A stretch of DNA of 25,606 bases from G001797105 sp964528155 (lineage in GTDB: Bacteria > Chloroflexota > Anaerolineae > Anaerolineales > E44-bin32): the NCBI GenBank assembly GCA_964528155.1, contig CAZGRL010000051.1, forward strand, positions 1 through 25,606, written 5' to 3'. This document shows, piece after piece, positions 16,404-24,700 of the stretch (the stretch's first letter is position 1; every line of letters starts with the position of its first letter). The notes below the pieces were generated by a model. It was given only the letters and a program-made list of their open reading frames with translations, ran no database searches and was not told where the DNA came from. A program made the translations under genes and the position numbers.

Positions 16404-18193
16404 AACTGCACCTGATAGACTTCCAACCCGAATTCGCTGACATTGCCATAGTAGTTGAACCGCTCCGGATGCTCGGCGATCATCCGCTGGAACCGCTCGT
16501 CCCCGATGCGCACAAGCAGGAGCTGAACGTCTTCCCTCTCGAACCACTGCCACATTTGAGGCCCAACGACATCCCAGTGACCGAGCGGATCGCCCCCCTC
16601 GAAGTAGTAGTCCGGGCCGTACATCTGTCCTATGAGTTGGGCCCCGGGGATTCCGCTGTAGCGTCCCAACGCATACGTGAGCTGCGGGATGCCTTCGGGA
16701 ACCAGCACCGATCCGCCGGCGTACGCCCCACCGATGTACTCCCCATCTTTCTCAAGCTCGAGGACCGAGGTCCGCTTGGTATAGCCGTGGTCGACGTCGT
16801 ACATCACGCTCGGCCAGATGAGTTGCATACCAGCCAGAAGCGCAGCTACCACAAGCCAACCCAGGCGCAATCTTCCCCACAGGTGGACTTTCGTCGGAAG
16901 CCATCCCAGGCTGAAAGCCGCCAGAAGGATGCCGACGAAAATGTAGGGAAAGACGAAGAAGCGCGTCAACCAGAACCACGACTCATAACTCTTCAGGTAG
17001 TGAGTCAGGCCGATGAACCCCGTAACGAAGGCCGTCGTCCCGAAGCCGAGCAGGAAAAGCAGATACCAGCGTGGCCGTTTCCACAAGACCCAGATGGCAA
17101 GTGCCAGACACACGACGAAGATCAGCCCCAGGACTGGACGGGCTGCAAGCTGGTAGTCCGTGAAATCGGACCGAAACTCCCACTGCCCCGCGGCATTCGC
17201 CAGGAAGTTCCAGTAGATCGGGTAGATGGCGTTCCCCGTGTGGTCAAGCAGGTACTTCATGTACGCCAACATGGGGACGCCCCAACCGAGGCCGAGGAGC
17301 ATCTTGCGCCCGGTCGACTCCCGGCTGAGCAAGGCCGCCGCGATCAGCCCGGCGCTGAACAGCCACGCCTCCGCGCGCGACATGGCAGCCAGCGCCCACA
17401 ACACGCCGGCCAGAGTGGCTCGCCTGGGGAAGAAGTACACCCCGGCCAAAAGGAAGGCGAAGCCGATCGGCTCGACCATGCCGGATGGGTCGTTGAAAAT
17501 GACGATCGGGTTGAAAATGGCTAGCAGGGCGGCTGCCACTCCGACAGATGTGTTCCAGAACCTGCGGCCGAGCAGGAAGACGAACACGATATTGACCACA
17601 CCAGCGGCGATCGTCAGCCAGCGCATGATCATCACATCCACCGATCCGGTGATGCTGAACAACGCATCAAGCATAAGCGGGTGCAAGATCCCCCAGTAGT
17701 ATTCCAACCCCTTGAAATCCCAGAGGCGAAGGAATCCGTGCGAGAAGCCGATCTCTTTGCTGAGATAGGCGATTTGCCAGCGATGCCAGGTGTCGTTCGA
17801 CCAACTTGGGATCAGGATGTGGGTGTCTGTGAGGCCGTAGAGAAAGTAGACACGCGTGACCACAGCTATCAGGGCGATCAGGAGGATCGCCCCCCAGAGG
17901 ATCAAGGCGCCCGTGGCGTCGCGATCCCTCTCGTCCTTGGCGACGTTGGGCGCTGGCACCCAATGCTCGTTCACCTCGTCGCCGGCCCCCAGATCGAGAA
18001 CAGCCTGGGCCACAGACGAACTCCCGTGTGCGGAGCCGAACGAGTCTTCCCGCCGCCTGCCGCCAGCTTCTCCGTGTGAGGCGTAAGGCGCGGACCAGTC
18101 GGCGCTCAACCCGTCCGACTCGGGTGGAGAATCTCCCCCCCTCCCCGGCTCAGCCGCTCCGGACAGGAGCATGCGTCTCGTGCGTTCGTCCAT
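16400..18193 (-). CDS. GT-C family membrane glycosyltransferase (PMT/ArnT/STT3-like)
   Basis: The 597-aa protein begins with about 90 disordered, charged residues, then a first helix (about 95-118) and an outer loop with SWSNDTWHRW (130-139), an acidic motif like the catalytic loop of dolichyl-phosphate-sugar mannosyltransferases and STT3-type oligosaccharyltransferases. About ten further helices include SRAEAWLF, and a soluble C-terminal domain of about 110 residues would face outside. Such enzymes move sugars from polyprenyl-phosphate carriers to proteins or lipids on the outer face. In this array it is a good candidate for glycosylating the surface polyprotein, but that is inference. The ATG has GGAGAGAGG 3 nt upstream. 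The 84 nt separating it from the GT4 gene contain no clear promoter or terminator. It overlaps the next gene as GTGA. Confidence 0.88.
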   Translation of the reverse strand: MDERTRRMLLSGAAEPGRGGDSPPESDGLSADWSAPYASHGEAGGRRREDSFGSAHGSSSVAQAVLDLGAGDEVNEHWVPAPNVAKDERDRDATGALILWGAILLIALIAVVTRVYFLYGLTDTHILIPSWSNDTWHRWQIAYLSKEIGFSHGFLRLWDFKGLEYYWGILHPLMLDALFSITGSVDVMIMRWLTIAAGVVNIVFVFLLGRRFWNTSVGVAAALLAIFNPIVIFNDPSGMVEPIGFAFLLAGVYFFPRRATLAGVLWALAAMSRAEAWLFSAGLIAAALLSRESTGRKMLLGLGWGVPMLAYMKYLLDHTGNAIYPIYWNFLANAAGQWEFRSDFTDYQLAARPVLGLIFVVCLALAIWVLWKRPRWYLLFLLGFGTTAFVTGFIGLTHYLKSYESWFWLTRFFVFPYIFVGILLAAFSLGWLPTKVHLWGRLRLGWLVVAALLAGMQLIWPSVMYDVDHGYTKRTSVLELEKDGEYIGGAYAGGSVLVPEGIPQLTYALGRYSGIPGAQLIGQMYGPDYYFEGGDPLGHWDVVGPQMWQWFEREDVQLLLVRIGDERFQRMIAEHPERFNYYGNVSEFGLEVYQVQL

Positions 18194-18277
18194 CAGCCTC
18201 TCTCCGTAGTGCAGGTCACTCTCAACCCAAACCGTCAGTCGACACCCCGACCGGTGATATTCTGTGATCCGCAGTCT

Positions 18278-19645
18278 CTAAACATCGCGCTGAAGCTCGA
18301 CTTCCGCCAGTTCAGGCGAAGGAGCCCGACGGGGCGACGGCAGCAGCCGAGAAGGCACACTCTCGAACACGAGCTCCCCGGCCGGCAGCTCCACCTCGGA
18401 CTGCTCCCCGAGAGCCCGTAGGACGGCCGACTCGAGGACACGTACATGCCTGGACCAGCTAAACCGCGCCTCAGCCCGCTCGCGTGCCGCCGCGCCCATC
18501 CGGGCTCGCAACGCCGGATCGGCCAGAAGGCGAAACATCGCCTGAGCGTACTTTTCAACTGAATACGCCTCTGCCAGGTATCCCGTCTCACCGTCGGCGA
18601 CTGTGACCGTCGGTCCGGCGTGGTTCCAGGCCACGACCGGGATGCCCCACGCCATGGCTTCGATCACGCCCATGCCGAAATCCTCTTCGGGCGCCGGATA
18701 GCAATACACAGCGGCCTCGCAGTAGAGCCGCTGCAGTTCATCTTCCGTGATCTGCCCCAGGAACAGAACCCGATCTCCGAGACCCAGCCTGGTCGCCAGC
18801 GCCGCCAGCTTCGGCGTGTGTGTGGTGAATGGACCAGGGATCACAAGGCTGGCTTCCGGCGCGAAGACCCGCGTCAGGGCCAGGGCCTCGATGACATATT
18901 CGAACTTCTTCTGGGGTTCATGGCGGTTGGTGATCAGGATGTACGGTTTCTTCACCGTGAAGCCATTAATCTCGAATGAGCCGCGGTAGGGCGCCAGCGG
19001 ATTGGAGGCGAGCTCATCGCGCGGGCGCGGGTTGCACCCTGCCGGGCAGATCGTCAGTTCCTCACCGTAGATGGCCTCGATGACCCCGGCGATGTAGTTG
19101 CCGTTGGCCAACATCTCGTCAGCGCCCGTGAAGGAAATGCGATCCGCCCAACCGACGAACCTCTTCACGCGGCGGATCAAGACATCCAGGATGTGATAGT
19201 CGGGCTTGGTCAACCAGCCCGTCTCTTGGTCGATCCGTCGCGGGTAGATCAGCCGGTTGGGTTGATTGAGATAGACGACATACGGCTTGCGCAGGATGCG
19301 GGACATGCAGAACGCGATCCATGCGCCGGGTTGATTTGCGCCCACAAACACATCCGTTCCGATAAAACGGAGCGCCATGATAGGCGCCAGCAAGCTCGAG
19401 AGGGCCATGGCAATGGCATCTCGCAAAGGGAACCAGGCTGGCAACTGAGGCAGGAAGGTCTGGACGCCGACTTCATCGACGAAATCCGGGTAACACACCT
19501 TGCGGTTCAGCGTCGGCGCGAAGCAAACGACCTCATGACCGAGCCGGCGCAGACCCATCACCTCTTCCAGAACGATCCGCTCACCCCCTCCGCTGTAGGC
19601 GAAACCGCAATGGAAAACGGCGATCCTCAGGCGTTTTTCACTCAT
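18278..19645 (-). CDS. GT4 family glycosyltransferase (group 1), copy 2
   Basis: This 455-aa cytoplasmic GT-B enzyme closely resembles the 12689-14158 protein from end to end: RIAVFHCGFAYSGGGERIV near the N-terminus, the shared GANQPG block (102-107), RILRKPYVVYLNQP (117-130), and the donor-site E-x7-E signature EEDFGMGVIE (320-329) followed by GIPVVAWNHAGPTVTV. The start is the ATG at 19645, which overlaps the epimerase stop as ATGA; a 62-codon in-frame upstream extension lies wholly within the epimerase gene and has no family similarity. A proline-rich acidic tail of about 35 residues follows the fold. The two copies probably add different sugars in the same pathway. The DNA is notably richer in GC than copy 1. 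Confidence 0.95.
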   Translation of the reverse strand: MSEKRLRIAVFHCGFAYSGGGERIVLEEVMGLRRLGHEVVCFAPTLNRKVCYPDFVDEVGVQTFLPQLPAWFPLRDAIAMALSSLLAPIMALRFIGTDVFVGANQPGAWIAFCMSRILRKPYVVYLNQPNRLIYPRRIDQETGWLTKPDYHILDVLIRRVKRFVGWADRISFTGADEMLANGNYIAGVIEAIYGEELTICPAGCNPRPRDELASNPLAPYRGSFEINGFTVKKPYILITNRHEPQKKFEYVIEALALTRVFAPEASLVIPGPFTTHTPKLAALATRLGLGDRVLFLGQITEDELQRLYCEAAVYCYPAPEEDFGMGVIEAMAWGIPVVAWNHAGPTVTVADGETGYLAEAYSVEKYAQAMFRLLADPALRARMGAAARERAEARFSWSRHVRVLESAVLRALGEQSEVELPAGELVFESVPSRLLPSPRRAPSPELAEVELQRDV

Positions 19646-20793
19646 TGGCCTCGCTCCAATTCTGGTCGGACGACTGACGACGGACGATCGACGGCGGGGA
19701 TCGCCAGGCTGGGCTCTTCCATTCGACGGTCGTCTGACGTCCGCCGTCCGCCGTCGGCGAAGAGCCCCCGATTGGCTTCCACCCACTGACACAGCGCTTC
19801 CACACCATCCGCCACCGACGTCGTCGGCCACCAGCCCAGATCGCGCTCTGCTTTTGCGATCCCGGAGACATAGACTTTCTGGTCACCTGGCCGCCAATCG
19901 CGGAATGAGAGTGTGATCGCTCGATCCTGGCGTGCCTCCAGCCTGTAGATCAGCTCCAGGAGAGAAGACACATTGGTCGGGCCTCCGCCGATGTTGTAGG
20001 CCTGGCCTCGACAGACGTCGATCCGGTCAATCGCCTTGTCGTACGCGTCAAGCAGATCATCGATGAACAACACATCTCGGACCTGTCGGCCATCGCCATA
20101 GATCGTGATCGGGCGATGCAACAGGGTAGCGATGACAAAGTGGGCGACCCATCCCTGATCTTCGACTCCGAATTGTCGTCGCCCATAGATGCAGGACTGA
20201 CGGAACACGACCGTTCGTAAGCCGTAGATCCGTGCATAGTCGAGCATGTAGAGGTCGGTCGATCCCTTGGAGCATCCATAGGGCGAATGCAGATCGATGG
20301 GGAAATCCTCGGTGACACCGTCCGGAAAATCGGTCATCTCGTGACGCAGTCCAGCGTCTCTCACCGGGTACTTCTCCATCGCGCCATAGACCTTGTTGGT
20401 CGAGGCGTAGAGCACAATCGGGTCCGAACCGCATCTGCGGGCGGCTTCGAGCACGTTGATGCCCCCCTGGGCATTGACCGAGAAGTCCTCCATCGGATCG
20501 AGTACCGAGGATGTGACTGCGACTTGCGCCGCCAGATGGACGACGACATCGACACCATCCATTGCCCGCTCAAGCGCCTCGAGGTCTCGAACATCCTCCC
20601 TCAGGATCCGCAGCCGATCGCTTCGGTGTCCCTCGAGCCATCGCCCGTTCTGTTCCGAACCAGGACGCGAGAAGTTGTCATAGACAACGACCTCCCAGCC
20701 CTTAGAAAGGTAGCGTGAGGCCATGTTGCAGCCGATGAAGCCCGAACCACCGGTGATCAGGATCCGACCGGGGGCAGCCCCGTTCCCCATCAT
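19642..20793 (-). CDS. CDP-paratose 2-epimerase (CDP-tyvelose synthase)-like NAD-dependent epimerase
   Basis: The 383-aa extended short-chain dehydrogenase has the NAD motif TGGSGFIG (about 14-21), VVYDNFSRPGSEQN (recalling the tyvelose epimerase subgroup), HLAAQVAV, STNKVYG and the catalytic SPYGCSKG (Tyr-x3-Lys). The block RQSCIYGRRQFGVEDQGWV is characteristic of CDP-paratose 2-epimerases, which invert C2 of CDP-paratose to give CDP-tyvelose for surface polysaccharide. The rest of a tyvelose pathway (cytidylyltransferase, 4,6-dehydratase, 3-dehydrase) is not in the window, so the exact sugar is uncertain. ATG 20793 is preceded by GAGGAGGG with 6-nt spacing; a second ATG follows directly. 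The last 40 or so residues are beyond the normal family length and come from a GAC-rich repeat. It overlaps the GT4 gene as ATGA. Confidence 0.9.
   Translation of the reverse strand: MMGNGAAPGRILITGGSGFIGCNMASRYLSKGWEVVVYDNFSRPGSEQNGRWLEGHRSDRLRILREDVRDLEALERAMDGVDVVVHLAAQVAVTSSVLDPMEDFSVNAQGGINVLEAARRCGSDPIVLYASTNKVYGAMEKYPVRDAGLRHEMTDFPDGVTEDFPIDLHSPYGCSKGSTDLYMLDYARIYGLRTVVFRQSCIYGRRQFGVEDQGWVAHFVIATLLHRPITIYGDGRQVRDVLFIDDLLDAYDKAIDRIDVCRGQAYNIGGGPTNVSSLLELIYRLEARQDRAITLSFRDWRPGDQKVYVSGIAKAERDLGWWPTTSVADGVEALCQWVEANRGLFADGGRRTSDDRRMEEPSLAIPAVDRPSSVVRPELERGQ
19665..19759. repeat. GAC/GTC-rich imperfect inverted repeat forming the 3' end of the epimerase gene
   Basis: GGACGACTGACGACGGACGA-type sequence (left arm about 19665-19697) faces GTCGTCTGACGTCCGCCGTC-type sequence (right arm about 19724-19759), separated by about 26 nt. 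The arms are imperfect reverse complements built from CGAC/GTCG words, like intergenic repeats scattered in many GC-rich genomes. Here they are translated as the Arg/Asp/Ser/Pro-rich tail of the epimerase. Confidence 0.55.
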
Positions 20794-20894
20794 TGCCGTC
20801 CCTCCTCTTCGCACATCATTCATTCCGTTCACCTCATCCCCACAGGTTTTGTTCGCATTCGGACGACCTGATAGCCCCGCCGACGCGACGCACA

Positions 20895-21620
20895 TCAATT
20901 CCCGCCCCAGCGTATCCGGTCCCAGAATCGCTGTCCGCCAGGAGTCCCTCCATCGGGCGGATAGAGGTCCTTCAAATACGGCTCCTGAACACCGACCTCC
21001 GGCAGTTCTTCCAGCGGCTCGAGCAGCCAACCGTGTGAGAACCACCAGTATGCGAACAACCAGAGCAGGATGATCACCGTCCCACCATAGTCGTGGTAGA
21101 TCACGGCCGGAAGCTGGCCGAAGAAGAACGCGACGGCGGCCACGGAAGCGATCCTCACCAGGTTGAGAAGGAATGTGCCCAGAAAGCCGACGACCATGGC
21201 CTCGGCTTTGGAGACCTTCGTGTATGGCCCCTGGATGCCGGTGACGAGCGTAGCGGCGTACAGGATGAAAGACTGCCATCCGACACAGTTCCAGGAGATG
21301 TAGACCGGAAGAAAGAAGCCTCCCTTGTCGAGGTAGATCGACGTTGTTGACACCTGCGATGGGATGCCGACAAACCCGAGGATGACGGCGATCATCCTGG
21401 CTTCCACCGGCACAACCCAATCGGTCAGGATCGCGTCCAGGCCGGCGCTCTCGACGATCCTGGTCAGGAATTCGTTGAACGTCGTGACGAACGGGAGGAT
21501 CATCAGCATGATCGCGCCCATGATCAGGAGCAAGCGGATGATCGGTCTGCGCGTGTCCTCGATCTGGCTGGCTTCTGCTAGGGTCATCGCCTCGGGGTTG
21601 ATCGAACCTTCCATGTTCAT
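20895..21620 (-). CDS. Exosortase/archaeosortase family transpeptidase-like protein
   Basis: The 241-aa polytopic membrane protein has the three invariant residues of exosortases in order, each at the outer face of a helix: Cys112 in SWNCVGWQSFILY (109-121), Arg156 in LLNLVRIASV (151-160) and His176 in VIYHDYGG (173-180). Exosortases recognise C-terminal PEP-CTERM-like signals on exported proteins, cut them and probably transfer them to an envelope acceptor. Its likely substrate is the adjacent concatemeric surface protein, whose three VPE(F/Y)-helix-Arg signals fit; the start ATG overlaps that gene's TGA as ATGA, so the two are co-translated. GGAGAGAGGAG lies just before the start. A soluble C-terminal tail (about 198-241) is proline- and acid-rich. 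The 101 nt before the epimerase hold no evident feature beyond that gene's SD. Confidence 0.93.
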   Translation of the reverse strand: MNMEGSINPEAMTLAEASQIEDTRRPIIRLLLIMGAIMLMILPFVTTFNEFLTRIVESAGLDAILTDWVVPVEARMIAVILGFVGIPSQVSTTSIYLDKGGFFLPVYISWNCVGWQSFILYAATLVTGIQGPYTKVSKAEAMVVGFLGTFLLNLVRIASVAAVAFFFGQLPAVIYHDYGGTVIILLWLFAYWWFSHGWLLEPLEELPEVGVQEPYLKDLYPPDGGTPGGQRFWDRIRWGGN

Positions 21621-21733
21621 TCTCCTCTCTCCGGCTTTGAACGATTGCCTTTGCGCTTCCGTCTCCAGGCTTCACCAGCGATCACCGGGATGAGCAATAC
21701 GGGCAAAACAAATGCCAGACCGTACTCCGGAAC
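21617..21733 (-). other. C-terminal exosortase-type sorting signal of the polyprotein
   Basis: VPEYG (1281-1285) is followed by a hydrophobic helix of about 18 residues and the basic tail WRRKRKGNRSKPERGE (1303-1318). This three-part layout is that of PEP-CTERM-like signals. The core is VPE(F/Y) rather than the classical Pro-Glu-Pro. It serves as the reference for recognising the two internal copies. Confidence 0.85.
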
Positions 21734-24700
21734 GGTGACCACCGGCGTGTCCAGGTTGCTACAGCGGCCTGCGGCGCACGTTCCGTCGTAGTCGAGCGTG
21801 AAATCCCCGCCGCTGTTCACCGATACCACGTGCAATTGGACCCGGAGGCGACGGGGGCTGGCGGATGTAAACGTCTGCAGCCCCGCAGAACCAACGTCGA
21901 GGGGGAAGGGGTCGGCGGTGCTGGAGTCGATCGTGGTCACCGGGGAAGTGACGATCGTGGTCGCGCCGCTCCCGTCCGCGGCGGTGTGCGACACGGTAAC
22001 CTGAACATCCACCGAGGCGGCCGGATGCACGGCGATGGTCACGCCAATGCGCACTTCTGGGGTTGATGAACTCAATGTGATTGAACCTGGGTCTTCCGAC
22101 GATGCGTTGAGCGACCGCTCGAAGGAATCAAGCTTCGTGCCATTTGCATAACCGCCCGAGTTTCCCTCAATCCGGTTGATGTAGTTTGTCGGACCCGATG
22201 AGTAGTTGACACCCGTTCTGCGCCACCCAGCGACCGCAAGCCAGAGATAGTCCTTCGCTCCTCCCGTCGGCGTCAGCGACGGTGGGTCGATCGTGTTCCC
22301 CGCCGATGTGTACGAAACAGCAGCCGCCTGCGGCGGCTGTGTGGCCGGGTTTGCGGCGCCGGTGATGCGGTAAGAATTGTGGGCTGCCAGCACGGAGAGG
22401 TTCGTGGTGACCGTTATGCTGGCCCCCTCTGTTCCGTCGGCCTGCCGATACGCTCCGGCGACAGCCAGGTGCAGCGTGCTGTCGGCATCCTGCTCGAAGA
22501 ACTCCGTCCATCCCGAGGGCCAACTGATATCGACGCCAGTGCTGCCGCTGCCATAGTAGCCGGAGAGCATGGCGATGAGCAGATCGCCGGACGAGATGCC
22601 AGTGGGGAGGCTGACGGTGTGGCTCGTCGAGGCGGTCGTCGTGGCCGATGTGTTGGTGGCCGCGACCTGGGGGTAGTCTCCCGAGCCCGCCCCAGGCCGG
22701 TTGGCAAAGTACATGTTGAACGTGTAGCTGCCGGCGGCGATCGTGGCGTTGTCGTTGCCGGTCGGCCAGGTTTGATCCACATACCAGTAGGCATCCTGGC
22801 CGGCCGAGTTGAACGCCTTGGTCGAGCCACCACTTCCGACCGTGATGTTCATGTACTCCCCGGCGGGTGAGATGCCGGATGTCGCCGTTGGGTGCAGGTA
22901 GTGCGTATCTGGCGCGGCCGTGACCGGTTCCACCTGCTTGGCCAGAGTCAACAACGTCACTGACGCGGCCAGCATGAAAGCTGCCACGCGCCAGGCCAGT
23001 CTGCGGCGCCGCCAGAAGAGTGATATCAGGTAAGGAATCAGGGGAACGAGAAGCAGGAAGACGATCCCATATTCGGGGACGGTGACGACCGGCGTATCCA
23101 GGTTGCTGCACTGAGACGACGCGCATGTCCCGTCGTGGGCCAGTGTGAAGCTCCCCGAGCCGTTGACCGCGGTGACCTCGATCTCTACCCGCAGTCGTTG
23201 TGGGTCGGCGGCAGTGTAGGTCTGGGCACTTGCGTTTCCAACGTCAAGCGCATAGGGATTTGCCGTGTTCCTGTCTATGTTGATCGTCGAGGAGGTGAGG
23301 ATCTCCTGTGGAACCGAGCCGTCGCTCTTGGTGTGGTAGACACTCACTGTGATGTCGACGCTGGGCTGGGCGTCTTCACTCTCGAGCGACAAGAACGAGG
23401 CAGGATCGTCCTGGTTGTTGAAGGAAGTCTCGATCCAATTGGCCGAGCGCGTGACATTCGAAAGACGCCATTCATCGACTGTTCCGTCGAAATAGTAGTT
23501 GGAGGTGGAGGTCCCGTCGTGATACGTCGAGCTGCCCTCGCTTCGGCCGGTATTGATGCCTAAGCTGTGGGCCCAGACCTGGCTTCCGTCCCCACTCCCG
23601 AACTCGCTACCGTCAAGATAGGCCTTGAAGACGTCCGACTGAACCGAGCTTGTGCCGCCGGTCAGAACGAGTGTGACGTAGTACCAGGTGTCGGCCGAGA
23701 TGGCGGTGCTATGCCAGGTCCCGGCCCAATTGGATTCGCCAGCCGGAGTGTTCCATCCGCCGACATACAGATAGCCGGAGTCAATGTAAATGTTGAAACC
23801 CCGCGTTGCCCCTCCCTCTTCATAGATCACTTGTCTGCCCGAGGTCGTGTCGGCGTTGAACCACAGGCTGATTTCACGATCGGTATAAGGGCCTCCAGTG
23901 TTGATGTCGGTGGAGTTGGCGATGCTGATGTAGCCGGAGCTCCCGTCGAGATCGCGGCTACCATCGATCTTCTCGCTCGTGACGAAAGTCGTCGTGCCTT
24001 GCAGGCTGCCGGTGTTGCCTCTGCCGGTTGAGTCCGTCTGAGTTCCACTGGACTCGGCCAGGTGCTGAACTGCCGCAAAATCATTGCTCCATGTGTTGGC
24101 CACATCCTCTTGATTGCCCGCGCCCGGATTGCCGTAGTACATGTAGAGTTCGGTGTCGACAGTCGACGACAGGCTCGGAACTTCCACCCACGCCACAAGC
24201 TCGCCGGTCGAATCGTCGAAATACTCAAGCTCATGACTGACCTTGGTCGTCCCGTTGGACTCGGTGAACAGGATGTCGTAGCCGGCGGTGGGAGCGTCCT
24301 GGGCTTTCGAGGCTAGATCGGAGTCGGAGCTCAGACTGACCAGGACCGGGAAGTCGGTCTCATCGCCCGCGACCAGGGTGTGATCGATGGTGATCTGCTT
24401 GCGGTACAGCCAGTCGGCGTCGTACCAGTCGGCCGGGAGCGAGGGCAGCTGGCTGAAGTACATGTTCAGCGTGTAGTCCCCGGCGACGATTGTGGCGTCG
24501 TCGCCTCCCGTTGGATACGTCAGGTCGGTGTACCAGTAGGCGCTCTGGCTCGGCGTGTCGAAGGTCATCGTCGAGCCGCCCGATCCCTCCGTCGTGTTGA
24601 TCAGTTTCCCGGCAGGACTGATGCCGCTGGTGCCCGTGTTATGGAAGTAATAAGTGTCCGGGGCGGCGTTGGCGACGGAAACGTTCTGTGAGAACAGCCC

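Noticed and set aside
16404..16553. A longer N-terminus for the methyltransferase-GT87 protein
   Set aside because: These 50 codons fall inside the upstream GT-C gene and show no methyltransferase features; the GTGA overlap with AGGTG upstream gives a better start at 16403.
16385..17524. A 379-codon open frame on the + strand
   Set aside because: It is antisense to the GT-C protein, whose membrane helices and 4-nt overlap with the next gene are convincing. The antisense product is low-complexity, rich in Gln, Glu and Pro.
19646..19831. A 62-codon N-terminal extension of the second GT4 protein
   Set aside because: It is Arg-rich translation of the GAC repeat in the epimerase 3' end; the GT4 fold starts at the ATGA overlap.
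20794..21675. A long N-terminal extension of the epimerase frame
   Set aside because: It runs antiparallel to no homology and in the wrong frame through the exosortase gene. The family begins just after the SD-preceded ATG at 20793.
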